Positions 34,705 to 45,805 are shown, counted from the first letter of the stretch. The stretch is DNA of 64,000 nucleotides from Flagellimonas alvinocaridis (GCF_004916895.1 NZ_SNTZ01000006.1:55874-119873); one strand, 5' to 3'. Translations and numbers: made by a program. Notes: generated by a model not told the origin, from the letters alone.

Positions 34705-34771
34705 GAAAATTATTTAGTAGAAATCTTCTTTATCGGTATTCAGCTCGCAAATATATGCCCAAAACCGCACT

Positions 34772-36448
<1,677 letters not shown>

Positions 36449-36455
36449 TCAGAAA

Positions 36456-36698
36456 TCAGGAGGATTCCTTCGGAAATTCTTTTTGAAGTTTTCTGATGAG
36501 CGGTTCCAGGTTGTTGTCCTTGATGGTGAGCATGGTGTTCAGGTAGTTGCCCAGCTTCCCTTCGGGAAAACCTTTTTGCCTGAACCACACCAAATAAGGC
36601 AGCGGCAGATCTACCAAATACCGGCCCTTGTACTTGCCAAAGGGCATTCTGTAATGGGCCATTTCCAACAGCTGTTCTCTATCCGGTTGCATTTCCAT
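36456..36698 (-). CDS. DUF3820 family small protein
   Basis: An 80-residue cytoplasmic protein with the DUF3820 signature: MPFGKYKGRYLVDLPLPYL with the FGKYKG core, then WFRQKGFPEGKLG. The family is small and its function is unknown; in some proteobacteria it is listed as a putative virulence regulator, which should not be carried over. The frame opens with TTG at 36710, but ATGs at 36698 and 36692 are better starts. It lies divergent to the next gene with 47 bases between them. Confidence 0.8.
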   Translation of the reverse strand: MEMQPDREQLLEMAHYRMPFGKYKGRYLVDLPLPYLVWFRQKGFPEGKLGNYLNTMLTIKDNNLEPLIRKLQKEFPKESS

Positions 36699-36745
36699 TT
36701 GTAGGGGCAATGTACTATCTTTCCCGGAACAATCACTCCGAAAAC

Positions 36746-37609
36746 ATGAAGCGAAGAAATTTTATTGCCACGGCGGCCGCTGGTTCAGCGGGTTTGGCAT
36801 CGGTTTCCGGCCTTGCGCACGACCAAACGCCACAGAAAGAATTCAAACTGAAGAACAACATCAACCACAGTGTGTGCCAATGGTGCTTTGCCGATATTCC
36901 CTTGGAGGATTTCCTAAAGACCCTGAACAGTTTGGGCATCAAGGCCGTTGACCTTATCGGTCCCAAGGATTGGCCCTTATTGAAAAAATACGACATCCAC
37001 TGCTCCATGTGCAACGGGGCCGAAATAAGCCTTACCGAAGGGTGGAACGACCCCAAATACCACGAACAGCTCATTAAAAATTATACGGAGATGATCCCCA
37101 AGGTGGCCGAAGCCGGTTACACCAACCTCATCTGCTTTAGTGGCAACCGCAGGGGCATGAACGATTATGTGGGACTGCAAAACTGTGTGGACGGACTGTC
37201 ACAGATCATCCCCTTGGCCGAAGAGCACGGGGTGGTCATCCAGATGGAGCTGTTCAACCAGGTGGACCATAAGGATTATATGTGCGACAACTCCCTTTGG
37301 GGCGTGGAACTCTGCAAGCACTTGGGCAGCGACAATTTTAAGTTGTTGTTCGATATTTACCATATGCAGATCCAAGAGGGTGACATTATCCGAAGCATAC
37401 GCAACTACCATCCCTATTTTGGGCACTACCATACCGCAGGGGTTCCGGGTCGCAACGAAATCGATGAGACCCAAGAGCTTTACTACCCCGCCATTATCAA
37501 GGCCATTCATGAAACCGGGTTTACAGGCTATGTGGCCCAAGAGTTTATCACCACTTGGGAGGACAAAATTGCAGCCCTGAAAGATGGATTTTTGCGATGT
37601 GACATCTAA
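36746..37609 (+). CDS. Hydroxypyruvate isomerase-like TIM-barrel protein with Tat signal
   Basis: A 287-residue sugar-phosphate-isomerase-fold (AP endonuclease family 2) protein, closest in pattern to hydroxypyruvate isomerase. A twin-arginine signal is visible (MKRRNFIATAAAGSAG), so it is exported in folded form, unlike the cytoplasmic Hyi of glyoxylate metabolism. Candidate metal and catalytic residues are the Glu in QMELFNQVDHK, the Asp/His of LLFDIYHMQ, the HYHTAGVPGR segment and the Glu in YVAQEFIT. Its substrate is unknown. The G+C content is visibly higher than in the surroundings, and a small ABM-type gene follows 11 bases downstream. Confidence 0.85.
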   Translation: MKRRNFIATAAAGSAGLASVSGLAHDQTPQKEFKLKNNINHSVCQWCFADIPLEDFLKTLNSLGIKAVDLIGPKDWPLLKKYDIHCSMCNGAEISLTEGWNDPKYHEQLIKNYTEMIPKVAEAGYTNLICFSGNRRGMNDYVGLQNCVDGLSQIIPLAEEHGVVIQMELFNQVDHKDYMCDNSLWGVELCKHLGSDNFKLLFDIYHMQIQEGDIIRSIRNYHPYFGHYHTAGVPGRNEIDETQELYYPAIIKAIHETGFTGYVAQEFITTWEDKIAALKDGFLRCDI

Positions 37610-37620
37610 ACCAGACCACC

Positions 37621-37905
37621 ATGATACTACTGATCGTTAAAGTAAAGAGCCCTTTGTCCGAGGAAGAATTGTTGCGCCGGGCCAAGGAACGCGAACCGCA
37701 GTTCAAGGCTTTTCCCGGACTGGTGCAAAAATACTACGTGAAGCGGGGCGAAGGCCTGTACAGTGGCATCTATATCTGGGAATCCAAGGAAGCGTTAATG
37801 GCCTATAAGGAATCTGATCTGGCCAAGAGTATTCCAGCGGCCTATGAAATGTCCGAACCGCCCGAAATCGAGGTTATGGATTTGCTGTTTCAGTTGAGGG
37901 ATTGA
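37621..37905 (+). CDS. Small dimeric alpha-beta barrel (ABM/YdhR-like) protein
   Basis: A 94-residue protein with the pattern of the dimeric ferredoxin-like barrel seen in YdhR and antibiotic-biosynthesis-monooxygenase relatives: an N-terminal strand (ILLIVKVKSPLS), a helix, then FPGLVQKYYVKRG and the GIYIWESKEALMAYKESD turn. No cofactor motif is visible. It is 11 bases after the isomerase-like gene and shares its higher G+C content, so the two probably act together. The 279 bases that follow contain nothing recognisable. Confidence 0.7.
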   Translation: MILLIVKVKSPLSEEELLRRAKEREPQFKAFPGLVQKYYVKRGEGLYSGIYIWESKEALMAYKESDLAKSIPAAYEMSEPPEIEVMDLLFQLRD

Positions 37906-38184
37906 GTTCCCTTCAACACCCACCACCACATCCTTAAAGATCAAGGTTACCTGAAAGGATGAAATCCCTTCTAAAGGAATGAATTTTTAGGTACGATATC
38001 TGGCCACATCTTTTTTATAAGCAGTGTTCGCGCTGGCTCTAAACACATACTTTACAATAACATAAAACCATCGCAAACATATAATCCGTTGTAATTCACT
38101 ACATTTATACACACATAAAGCTCCCCAAACTGCACATTGAATAAGAAAACCTCTGTACCATAATTTTGGTCAGTGTACATTTTG

Positions 38185-39150
38185 ATGCCAATGGACAAGA
38201 GATATATCATTACGGCTCACGATTACCCAGAGCAGCTCAAAAGAATGATTGATAGGCTCAGCGATGAAAATTCAACCTTTTATATCCACGTTGACCTTAA
38301 GAGCGATATTACCCGATTTAAGAACATCGTCTCCAACACTAATGTGAGATTCATCAATACTAGGGTAGATTGTATCTGGGGCGATATTTCCCAAGTAACA
38401 GCAACACTAAACTTATTGGAGGTTGCCATGAAGGACGCTCCCAAAAATTCCATGATCATATTTATAAGTGGGCAGGACTACCCCATTAAAAGCCCAAAAT
38501 ACATTGATGCCTATCTGGAGTCCCATGGAGAATACGATTTTTTGGACTATACCACTACCCCAATTCCCAAAGACAGTGACATATACAGAACCCGGGTTAA
38601 AAAGTATAAAATCAACCTATCGTCCCAGCGGGAAGATTTTGTTATTCTGGACAGCATTTTTTCATTCAATCCCGGAAATCTAAAAACCATTCTACAATTG
38701 TTGGTCAAGGGCAAGCTGAGGGCCAAGGATTTTTTTATGTTGTTCAACCCCAAGCGTAAATCCATCTTCAAAGAACACTACAAGGGCACCAATTGGTTCT
38801 GTCTTACCCGTGCCACGTTGGAGAAAATCATGGCATACTTAGATCTGCACAAGGACAGACTGCTCAAGTATTACAGGTACACTTTGTGTCCAGATGAGCA
38901 AATCTTTCATACCATACTCCATGAAATCATGAAAGAAGATAAGACCATTAAGCTTATGGACAATCTTCACTTTGTGGATTGGGAACGAAAAAATGTACCC
39001 CTACCCGTTACCTTTTCCAAAGAAGACAAAGGCTTACTTCTAGACCAACCTGAACACAAATTGTTTGCGCGCAAGTTTAGAATGGATGTGGATGGGGAAA
39101 TATTGGACTTAATAGACCAAAAAGTACAAAGCCGTTCAGTGGCTCCATGA
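38185..39150 (+). CDS. Core-2/I-branching beta-1,6-N-acetylglucosaminyltransferase family protein (GT14)
   Basis: A 321-residue glycosyltransferase of the GT14 type. Family features are ITAHDYPEQLKRMIDRL at the start, FYIHVDLKSD, the WGDISQVTATLNLLE segment, FISGQDYPIKS, the KGTNWFCLTR block and CPDEQIFHTIL with the candidate catalytic Glu. It has no signal or membrane helix. It stands alone, with no other glycan genes around it, so its acceptor is unknown. A GTG at 38173 opens the frame, but the ATGs at 38185 and 38191 are more likely; 38185 is used here. Base composition is like the bulk of the window. Confidence 0.87.
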   Translation: MPMDKRYIITAHDYPEQLKRMIDRLSDENSTFYIHVDLKSDITRFKNIVSNTNVRFINTRVDCIWGDISQVTATLNLLEVAMKDAPKNSMIIFISGQDYPIKSPKYIDAYLESHGEYDFLDYTTTPIPKDSDIYRTRVKKYKINLSSQREDFVILDSIFSFNPGNLKTILQLLVKGKLRAKDFFMLFNPKRKSIFKEHYKGTNWFCLTRATLEKIMAYLDLHKDRLLKYYRYTLCPDEQIFHTILHEIMKEDKTIKLMDNLHFVDWERKNVPLPVTFSKEDKGLLLDQPEHKLFARKFRMDVDGEILDLIDQKVQSRSVAP

Positions 39151-39160
39151 AAAATTATAT

Positions 39161-39358
39161 TTATTTGCCCTGTAGCACCCGCATTACACTCATGAGCGCC
39201 GAAGCCACTTCCTGCAGTTCCCTTCGGGAAAAGGTATCCTCTTCCACATAAAACAGCATTTCCACCGCGAGATCTAACTGTTGGGCAAAGGCTTCAGGAG
39301 AGCCGTAGGTGTCCTCTATAAAATTAGATAGTTCGATGAATGGATTATTGGATGGCAT
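39161..39358 (-). CDS. Small acidic protein of unknown function
   Basis: A 65-residue soluble protein, mostly helical by look (PFIELSNFIEDTYGS, then QQLDLAVEMLFYVEED and RRELQEVASALMSVM). I do not recognise a family. It fills the space between the GT14 gene and the sulfatase on the opposite strand, has a normal codon pattern and a proper ATG, and is likely real, though small. Confidence 0.55.
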   Translation of the reverse strand: MPSNNPFIELSNFIEDTYGSPEAFAQQLDLAVEMLFYVEEDTFSRRELQEVASALMSVMRVLQGK

Positions 39359-39472
39359 ATTGGCTTGTATTAATTCGTTTCCGCAAGTTCTCGAATTGTT
39401 TTCAAAACAGTAGCCCTATCTATCGTACCATTTGAATTTGCTACCTTTAAATTTTCAAACCCATCCAACACC

Positions 39473-41095
39473 ATGAGGTCTAAACCTGTATTTATGTTAC
39501 CCCTTCTTCTTATCTCCTTCCTTATTGGATGTAAGGACACCCCAAAAGAACAAGCCGAAACCACAAAGCCCACAAGGCCCAATATCCTGTTCATCATGAG
39601 CGATGACCATGCCTACCAAGCCATCAGCGCCTATGACACCACCTTGATACAGACCTCCAACATAGACCGGTTGGCCAAGGAAGGGATGTTGTTCACCAAT
39701 GCCTCGGTCACCAACTCCATCTGTGCGCCTTCGCGGGCCACCATTTTAACCGGGAAGCACACCCACATCAATGGAAAAATAGATAACCTCTCCCCTTTTG
39801 ATACCACACAGGTGACTTTTCCGCAGTTATTGCAAAAGGCGGGCTACCAAACGGCCATGTTTGGCAAGTTGCATTTTGGCAACAGTCCCAAGGGTTTTGA
39901 TGAGTTTATGATCGTACCCGGACAGGGACGCTACATGAATCCGGATTTTATCACGCCCAAGGGCGATACCATCCAAAAAATGGGTTATGCATCGGACATT
40001 ATCACCGATATGACCTTGGAGTGGCTGGACCAAAAACGGGACCCTGAAAAGCCCTTTTTGATGATGTACTTGCACAAGGCACCGCACCGCCCATGGTGGC
40101 CCAAAGCGGACAAGTTCAAAGCTTATCTGGAAAAGGAAATCCCTGAACCTGCCTCCCTTTTTGATGATTATTCCGGAAGGGGCACCGCGGCACGTACCGC
40201 CGAGATGAACATTTTTAAACACATGCTCCTCAGCTATGATTGCAAGGTCTATCCCGAGCTTGCCGATGAGCTGGGCATGAACACCGACCCTAGAAACGGA
40301 CCGCTTTTCAGTCGTGGGGAAGTGGCACGCCTCACCGAGGAACAACAAGCGGAGTATATTCCCATTTTGGATGCTATCGCTGAAGATTTCAAGGCAAAGT
40401 GGCCAAACATGGACGATACCGAAAAGACCCGCTGGAAATACCAACGCTATATGCAGGACTATCTGGCCACCATCGCCTCCGTGGACGACAATGTGGGTCG
40501 GGTGTTGGACTATTTGGATGAGTCTAATCTGGCCGAGAATACCTTGGTGGTCTATACCTCGGACCAAGGGTTTTACCTAGGAGAGCACGGATGGTTCGAT
40601 AAGCGGTTCATGTACCAAGAATCCTTTGGAACTCCATTGTTGATTCGTTGGCCCAACACCATAAAACCGGGAATCACCAGTGATGAAATGGTTCAAAACC
40701 TGGATTTTGCCCAAACCTTCTTGGAAGCTGCCGGGGCCGCTATCCCTGATGATATGCAAGGAGAAAACCTAATGCCCATCTTGACCGGGAATTTGGAACA
40801 GTGGGACAGGGAAAATGTGTATTACCACTACTACGAGTATCCTGCCGAGCATGCCGTAAAAAGGCATTATGGTATGGCCAATAAACAATATAAGTTGATT
40901 CATTTCTATCATGATGTGAACGAATGGGAGCTGTACGACCTTGCCAAAGACCCCCACGAAATGCAAAATGTATACGATGACCCGGCCTATGCCGAAATTC
41001 AGGAGAAATTGAAGGAAGAATTAAAGGCCCTGCGGGTGAAGTACAAGGATTCTGAGGAACTGGACCAGAAGTTTATCGATAAATACAAGAAATAA
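39473..41095 (+). CDS. Sulfatase (S1 family), lipoprotein
   Basis: A 540-residue surface sulfatase for cleaving sulfate esters, probably from a marine polysaccharide or glycosaminoglycan. Lipobox FLIGC with Cys20; metal-binding Asp44/Asp45 in FIMSDDHA; Cys84 in CAPSRATILTGKH is the residue converted to formylglycine; KLHFGNSPKGFDEF, LHKAPHRPW and the SDQGFYLGEHGWFDKR metal site follow; the C-terminal subdomain ends with MANKQYKLIHF. The pattern resembles N-acetylglucosamine-6-sulfatase-type members (tentative). No maturating enzyme gene is in the window. Like the isomerase gene it is G+C-rich. The four-armed palindrome follows immediately. Confidence 0.93.
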   Translation: MRSKPVFMLPLLLISFLIGCKDTPKEQAETTKPTRPNILFIMSDDHAYQAISAYDTTLIQTSNIDRLAKEGMLFTNASVTNSICAPSRATILTGKHTHINGKIDNLSPFDTTQVTFPQLLQKAGYQTAMFGKLHFGNSPKGFDEFMIVPGQGRYMNPDFITPKGDTIQKMGYASDIITDMTLEWLDQKRDPEKPFLMMYLHKAPHRPWWPKADKFKAYLEKEIPEPASLFDDYSGRGTAARTAEMNIFKHMLLSYDCKVYPELADELGMNTDPRNGPLFSRGEVARLTEEQQAEYIPILDAIAEDFKAKWPNMDDTEKTRWKYQRYMQDYLATIASVDDNVGRVLDYLDESNLAENTLVVYTSDQGFYLGEHGWFDKRFMYQESFGTPLLIRWPNTIKPGITSDEMVQNLDFAQTFLEAAGAAIPDDMQGENLMPILTGNLEQWDRENVYYHYYEYPAEHAVKRHYGMANKQYKLIHFYHDVNEWELYDLAKDPHEMQNVYDDPAYAEIQEKLKEELKALRVKYKDSEELDQKFIDKYKK

Positions 41096-41102
41096 AGTCT
41101 AG

Positions 41103-41208
41103 CGTCAGCTCTTCAGTTCGAGTGGTTTCCAAAGGAAACGTATCGAGAATTGATTTGGTTCTCGATACAATTTTTGACGTGGAACGTCAAAAATCACTCG
41201 AACTGACG
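41103..41208. repeat. Cloverleaf-like palindromic element filling a convergent gap
   Basis: Four nested perfect inverted repeats occupy 41113-41206. The outer stem is 12 bp (TCAGTTCGAGTG with CACTCGAACTGA). Inside it lie three hairpins of 6 bp (41125-41139), 10 bp (41140-41168) and 11 bp (41170-41194). Only one base, 41169, is neither in a stem nor in a loop. The left flank CGTCAG at 41103 also matches the right end CTGACG if an 8-base insertion (CTCTTCAG) is removed. The layout suggests a dispersed palindromic repeat, a cruciform or a structured RNA. No second copy was noticed in this window. Confidence 0.85.
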
Positions 41209-41217
41209 GTTGCGAAA

Positions 41218-41751
41218 CTATTCCACTGCCTGAAGTTCCTTGGCAATTTTGGCGTTCCACTCCAATTGCTTTTCCACATTCCGGGAAAAGTTGGTCTCCC
41301 AATCGTAGGCTTCCTGAAATTCTTTGAGTTCCTGTAAAATCTCTTGATAGATTTCCCGAACCTCAGCCTTTACATTATCTGAAAAAGAAGTGCGGTCCAA
41401 TCGGTTTCGCATCTTACGGGCAAAGAGCTCCGCAATGTCAAAATGCAACTGTTCGTGGCTCAATATGGTATCGTTGGCCAGCGATGGTTTGTACCAAGAC
41501 TCGTTGGGATAAAAATAAGCGGTAACCTCATAATCCAGTTCTACCTCATGGTGCATTAAATTGGCAGAGTAGGTATAACTGATGCCACTGGCCGTTGTGG
41601 CCGCAGGTACTGCAGCTGGAGGTACTTTCCCCTTAAAATCGGCCCATGTAAGACGCTTGTTGGCATCCCAAGGGACCCCCTCCTCAATTTCCTGTGCAAA
41701 ACCAAAAAAACCAAGGAACAACAAACATCCTATGGCTGCTATTTTACCCAA
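41218..41751 (-). CDS. DUF922 protein, putative secreted Zn-dependent protease
   Basis: A 177-residue exported protein with signal GKIAAIGCLLFLGFFGFA and a DUF922 domain. LTWADFKG lies near the mature N-terminus, and ILSHEQLHFDIAELFARKM carries an HExxH-type zinc site (HEQLH). Such proteins are predicted metallopeptidases without a known substrate. The start appears to be TTG at 41751, since no ATG precedes the signal peptide in frame; it lies within the last codons of the OsmC gene, giving a 13-base overlap and likely translational coupling. It is the last gene of the chain that begins with guaA. Confidence 0.78.
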   Translation of the reverse strand: MGKIAAIGCLLFLGFFGFAQEIEEGVPWDANKRLTWADFKGKVPPAAVPAATTASGISYTYSANLMHHEVELDYEVTAYFYPNESWYKPSLANDTILSHEQLHFDIAELFARKMRNRLDRTSFSDNVKAEVREIYQEILQELKEFQEAYDWETNFSRNVEKQLEWNAKIAKELQAVE

Positions 41752-42143
41752 TGAAAATCGATTATGCGTTCAATGTCGGGATGCAAGCTGTAATGCACAG
41801 GACATGTATTGGCTGTATGGACCAAAATTTTTCGGTGCTTTTCCGAAACATGGGCCGGCAGCTCCAATTTCACCTCTATCTTTGAGATTCGCCTTGGATT
41901 GGCAGCCATATGCTTGGTCACTTCAGCGGTGGAACCTGTTAAATCCACCTCCATATCCCTTGCCTTGATTCCCATCATTGTCATCATGCAATTGGCCAAT
42001 CCTGTGGCCACGGTATCTGTGGGTGAAAAGGCTTCCCCCTTCCCATTATTGTCTATGGGAGCATCTGTAATATATTCACTTCCGGACCTGATATGTGTAC
42101 AAGTGGTCCGAAGATTTCCATTATAGGTTACTTTTGAGGTCAT
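41739..42143 (-). CDS. OsmC family peroxiredoxin-like protein
   Basis: A 134-residue OsmC/Ohr-fold protein, expected to reduce organic hydroperoxides or act as a thiol-dependent stress protein. The two reactive cysteines are present, in GLANCMMTMMG and in HTANTCPVHYSL. The N-terminal strands ([16 protein letters not shown]) and SPTDTVATGLA match the family. It overlaps the LysM protein gene by 23 bases upstream and the DUF922 gene by 13 bases downstream, on the same strand. Confidence 0.9.
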   Translation of the reverse strand: MTSKVTYNGNLRTTCTHIRSGSEYITDAPIDNNGKGEAFSPTDTVATGLANCMMTMMGIKARDMEVDLTGSTAEVTKHMAANPRRISKIEVKLELPAHVSEKHRKILVHTANTCPVHYSLHPDIERIIDFHWVK

Positions 42144-44265
42144 CCAACTTTACTTCTTTGATTTGCAAACTATCGTACTCCATGATGTAACAGGCTCTAT
42201 TGAAATATCCAGAGGACCAATCATTGATATAGTCAAAACTGTTCCCTGTATATTCAGTCTGACCTATAATCTTTGAAGTTTCAAAAAGATTGTTCTTATG
42301 GGCCAATTTCAGCAAAATATCATAAGTCACATCAAACCCACGTACGGCGTACCGATCGGGACTTAATCCATTGTATCGTTTCTCATAAGCTCGGGTAAAG
42401 AAATCGTTGCCCGTTTCCCTATAAAATGAAGGATAGGTAAACCTTAAATTGGACAAATGCGTGTTGGAGACTGCATCGTCTTCATAGGCATTGTTGTTAT
42501 AGCTTGTGGTGAACATACGCACTTTAACGTCTTCCGTAATGGCCGAGTTAAGGATGGATGTGACACTTGAAATCATATTGGGCTGGTCGGTTTCCAAAAA
42601 CACCCAATTTTCCTTCGTTTCAGATAGTTTTAATAGAAACTGATCTAAATGCAAGGATTTATTGTCGATGATTTTTGCAATCTGGGCCGCTGGAAACTTG
42701 CTCAAAATGGAATCGTGGGCCACTTGATGGGTAGAATCCGCAATAATGATCACATTCTCGTTCTTATGGATTTTCTTTACATAAGAAAGCATCTTCTCCC
42801 TGAGTATTTCTTCCTTGGGCACCGAAAAGAACACATTACTATGGCTCAATTGACTATCTGAAGCCACTGGGGCAATCACAGGGATATTTTTGGCTGCCGC
42901 CACAACAGCAACTTCACTCAAAGCACCGGAAGCAATAGGGCCAATAATGGCATTTACGCCTTGTAGGTTTTCCCTAAAAAGAATCTCCTTCACTTTGGCC
43001 TGACTCAACTCGGTATCGTAAGTTTTCACATCAACAGAAACCCCCATCTTTTTAATGGAATCAAGAGCTACCAAAGCCCCGGAATAAAACCCAAGACTCA
43101 AGGCCATATCCCGTCTGGTCTTGATCTGACTTTCAGTTTTTTCTTTGTTGTTCACTTCAACCCTATCCAATCGGAATGGCAGCATAAAGACGAGTTTGGG
43201 TTTATTTTCAACATTGATACTATCCACCAAGTTAACTCTGTCCAATACCAAAGCGTTCTTCACTTGAAGTCCTGCAGCTTTCTCTTTTGGAAGTTTGAGC
43301 ACCATCCCAGCCTTTAAGCCATTTTCCAAATCAGGGTTTAAACGGAAAAGTTCTTCCCTCGAAATCTTTAAATTTTGGGTTAGCCTGAATATATTTTGCT
43401 TAGGTTTTACCTCATAAAAGATGAAGTTATCTGTATTCACTACTCCAGTATTATCCCTCTTTTTAGGGAGACGGATGACCATTCCCTCCTTTAATCCCCC
43501 TTGCTTCATGATTTCGGGGTTAAGCTTGACAATGGAATCTGAAGGAACTCCATACTCCTTGCCCAGACTATACAAAGTCATTTTTGGGGGCACCGTATAT
43601 GACGTAAACAAGTCTACTTGTTGCTCCTTGAGACTATCCCCTTTTGGACGTGGCAATTTTAGTTCTTGCCCTGCTGCCAAATAGTTGGATGTTTTGCTCA
43701 AATCAGGGTTCAATACCAATAGACTATCTACGGAAATACCATATTTATGGGCAATGCTCCACCTAGTTTCCTTAGGTTGAACGGTATAGGTTTCAAAATC
43801 CAGTTCACGCTCATCGGCAGGGTCCGTCTCCGGAAATTTGGGAATCTGTAACACCATTCCTTTTTTAAGAGGTTCGGAATATAAATCCCGGTTGTAGCGT
43901 TTCAATTGCTCTTCGGTGATTTCGTATTTCTGGGTAAGTCCAAAAAGGGTTTCCTTCCTTCTTACTCTATGACGGGTAAACCCTAAGGGTTTGATTTCCT
44001 CCTGCTCTTCTTCTTTCGGCTTTTCTTTTTGAACAATGGGACCCTTCAACGGTATGACCAAAATGGTATTTGGCTTTACATCCGAAGCACTTTTGATTTC
44101 CTTATTGGCCTGTAAAATACTATAAGGCGTAACCCTATACTGTTGGGAGATACTCTGTAAGGTCTCTCCCTCCTTTACGGCGTGTGTTGCATATTCTTGC
44201 GCGAAAACTTGGAAAGAGGTCATAAAAATAACCGCCAAGCCCAGTTGTAAGATATATTTTTTCAT
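42121..44265 (-). CDS. Five-LysM protein fused to a periplasmic binding protein-like domain
   Basis: A 714-residue exported protein. After the signal ([21 protein letters not shown]) come five LysM peptidoglycan-binding repeats at about residues 25-75, 95-145, 158-210, 222-275 and 285-335, each opening like [13 protein letters not shown] or [13 protein letters not shown]. The C-terminal half resembles a type 1 periplasmic binding fold ([42 protein letters not shown], [13 protein letters not shown]). It may hold a ligand sensor on the cell wall or act in envelope remodelling. ATG 44265 overlaps the guaA stop as ATGA and is preferred over 44271. Confidence 0.88.
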   Translation of the reverse strand: MKKYILQLGLAVIFMTSFQVFAQEYATHAVKEGETLQSISQQYRVTPYSILQANKEIKSASDVKPNTILVIPLKGPIVQKEKPKEEEQEEIKPLGFTRHRVRRKETLFGLTQKYEITEEQLKRYNRDLYSEPLKKGMVLQIPKFPETDPADERELDFETYTVQPKETRWSIAHKYGISVDSLLVLNPDLSKTSNYLAAGQELKLPRPKGDSLKEQQVDLFTSYTVPPKMTLYSLGKEYGVPSDSIVKLNPEIMKQGGLKEGMVIRLPKKRDNTGVVNTDNFIFYEVKPKQNIFRLTQNLKISREELFRLNPDLENGLKAGMVLKLPKEKAAGLQVKNALVLDRVNLVDSINVENKPKLVFMLPFRLDRVEVNNKEKTESQIKTRRDMALSLGFYSGALVALDSIKKMGVSVDVKTYDTELSQAKVKEILFRENLQGVNAIIGPIASGALSEVAVVAAAKNIPVIAPVASDSQLSHSNVFFSVPKEEILREKMLSYVKKIHKNENVIIIADSTHQVAHDSILSKFPAAQIAKIIDNKSLHLDQFLLKLSETKENWVFLETDQPNMISSVTSILNSAITEDVKVRMFTTSYNNNAYEDDAVSNTHLSNLRFTYPSFYRETGNDFFTRAYEKRYNGLSPDRYAVRGFDVTYDILLKLAHKNNLFETSKIIGQTEYTGNSFDYINDWSSGYFNRACYIMEYDSLQIKEVKLDDLKSNL

Positions 44266-45794
44266 TCCCATTCTATAGTTGCAGGTGGCTTTGAGCTAAT
44301 GTCGTACACTACTCTATTAACGCCCTTGACCTTATTTATTATATCATTTGAGGTCTTTTGTAAAAATTCATAGGGTAGATTTACCCAATCTGCCGTCATT
44401 CCGTCCGTGCTCTCCACAGCCCTGAGCGCCACACACTTCTCATAGGTACGCTCATCTCCCATGACTCCTACACTATTTACGGGCAAAAGCATGGCTCCGG
44501 CCTGCCAGACCTTATCATAAAGCCCCCATTTTTTCAAACCATCAATAAAAATGGCGTCAACTTCCTGTAAAATGGCCACTTTTTCTGCGGTAATATCCCC
44601 CAAGATACGGATTCCCAGACCAGGTCCGGGAAAAGGATGTCTCCCCAAGATAAAATCTTCCATACCCATACTTGCTCCAACTCTTCTTACCTCATCTTTG
44701 AACAACATTTTTAAGGGCTCCACAATTTTTAGTTTCATATAATCTGGTAATCCGCCTACATTGTGGTGGCTCTTGATCACTGCCGAAGGGCCTCCACTGG
44801 CCGAAACGGATTCAATCCGATCGGGATATATAGTACCTTGGGCCAACCATTTTGCGTTTTCCACTTTATGGGATTCGTCATCAAAGACCTCAATAAAGAC
44901 CCTTCCAATGATCTTTCGTTTCTTCTCTGGATCCGATTCTCCTTTCAATGCTTCCAAAAAACGTGCCGAAGCATCTACTCCTTTTACATTGAGCCCCATG
45001 TGCTCGTATTGGTCCAACACACTTTCGAACTCATTTTTTCGCAATAATCCGTTGTTCACAAAAATGCAGTGGAGATGACTGCCAATGGCCTTGTGCAACA
45101 ACATGGCCGCTACGCTGGAATCCACACCTCCTGAAAGTCCGAGAATTACCTTTTCGTCCCCAATTTCTTTCTTTAGTTCCTCCACGGTGGTCTCTACAAA
45201 CGCATCCGGAGTCCAATCCTGTTTCAATCCGGCTATGTTCACCAAAAAGTTCTCCAACAGTTTAGAGCCATCGGTAGTATGGTATACTTCGGGGTGAAAC
45301 TGGATTCCGTAGGTATTCTCACCTTCAATTTTATAGGCTGCGTTCTCCACATCATGGGTGCTCGCCAGTCGGACCGCCCCATCGGGAAGCTCCTTGATGG
45401 TATCACTATGGCTCATCCACACTTGGCTTCCTTCTCCCAGGCCTTCCAAAAAGGCTTCCCCTTCTTTTACAAAGGAGAGATTGGCTCGGCCATACTCCCG
45501 GGTAGCGGAAGGAGCCACATTCCCACCATTGAAATGGGACAGGTATTGGGCACCATAGCAAATTCCGAGCAAAGGTTTTTTCCCCTTGATTTCGGATAGA
45601 TCGGGATGTGGGGCGTTTTCACCTCTTACGGAAGACGGTGACCCCGATAGGATAACTGCCTTATACTCCGATAAATCCTCGGGCAACTTGTTGTATGGTT
45701 TTATTTCTGAGTAAATGTTCAGTTCCCTAACGCGTCTCGCGATCAATTGTGTGTACTGGGAACCAAAGTCTAGGATGAGTACGTTGTTATGCAT
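44262..45794 (-). CDS. guaA: GMP synthase (glutamine-hydrolysing)
   Basis: Converts XMP to GMP with ATP and glutamine. The 510-residue protein has an N-terminal class I amidotransferase domain ([20 protein letters not shown], nucleophile Cys79 in [11 protein letters not shown], His/Glu in [10 protein letters not shown]), the ATP-pyrophosphatase PP-loop [15 protein letters not shown] and the C-terminal dimer domain ending [18 protein letters not shown]. The frame opens at TTG 45809, but ATG 45794 starts the canonical [12 protein letters not shown] perfect -7 box ends 3 bases before this ATG, so the mRNA may have almost no leader. Confidence 0.97.
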   Translation of the reverse strand: MHNNVLILDFGSQYTQLIARRVRELNIYSEIKPYNKLPEDLSEYKAVILSGSPSSVRGENAPHPDLSEIKGKKPLLGICYGAQYLSHFNGGNVAPSATREYGRANLSFVKEGEAFLEGLGEGSQVWMSHSDTIKELPDGAVRLASTHDVENAAYKIEGENTYGIQFHPEVYHTTDGSKLLENFLVNIAGLKQDWTPDAFVETTVEELKKEIGDEKVILGLSGGVDSSVAAMLLHKAIGSHLHCIFVNNGLLRKNEFESVLDQYEHMGLNVKGVDASARFLEALKGESDPEKKRKIIGRVFIEVFDDESHKVENAKWLAQGTIYPDRIESVSASGGPSAVIKSHHNVGGLPDYMKLKIVEPLKMLFKDEVRRVGASMGMEDFILGRHPFPGPGLGIRILGDITAEKVAILQEVDAIFIDGLKKWGLYDKVWQAGAMLLPVNSVGVMGDERTYEKCVALRAVESTDGMTADWVNLPYEFLQKTSNDIINKVKGVNRVVYDISSKPPATIEWE

Positions 45795-45797
45795 GGG

Positions 45798-45805
45798 CAA
45801 AAATA
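45798..45805 (-). promoter_or_regulatory. -7 box immediately before guaA
   Basis: TATTTTTG on the minus strand matches TAnnTTTG and is followed by CCC and the guaA ATG. Transcription would start at or inside the start codon. The arrangement is nearly the same as before rlmD. Confidence 0.5.

Noticed and set aside
37906..38184. 279-base gap before the GT14 gene checked for an RNA or lost gene
   Set aside because: No stable structure, promoter box or frame that stands out.
39370..39474. A minus-strand frame of 34 codons starting opposite the sulfatase ATG, again in a CATG palindrome
   Set aside because: The product has no recognisable feature and is very short; the larger 75-codon version lies across the sulfatase signal peptide. 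A divergent start at CATG arises easily by chance.
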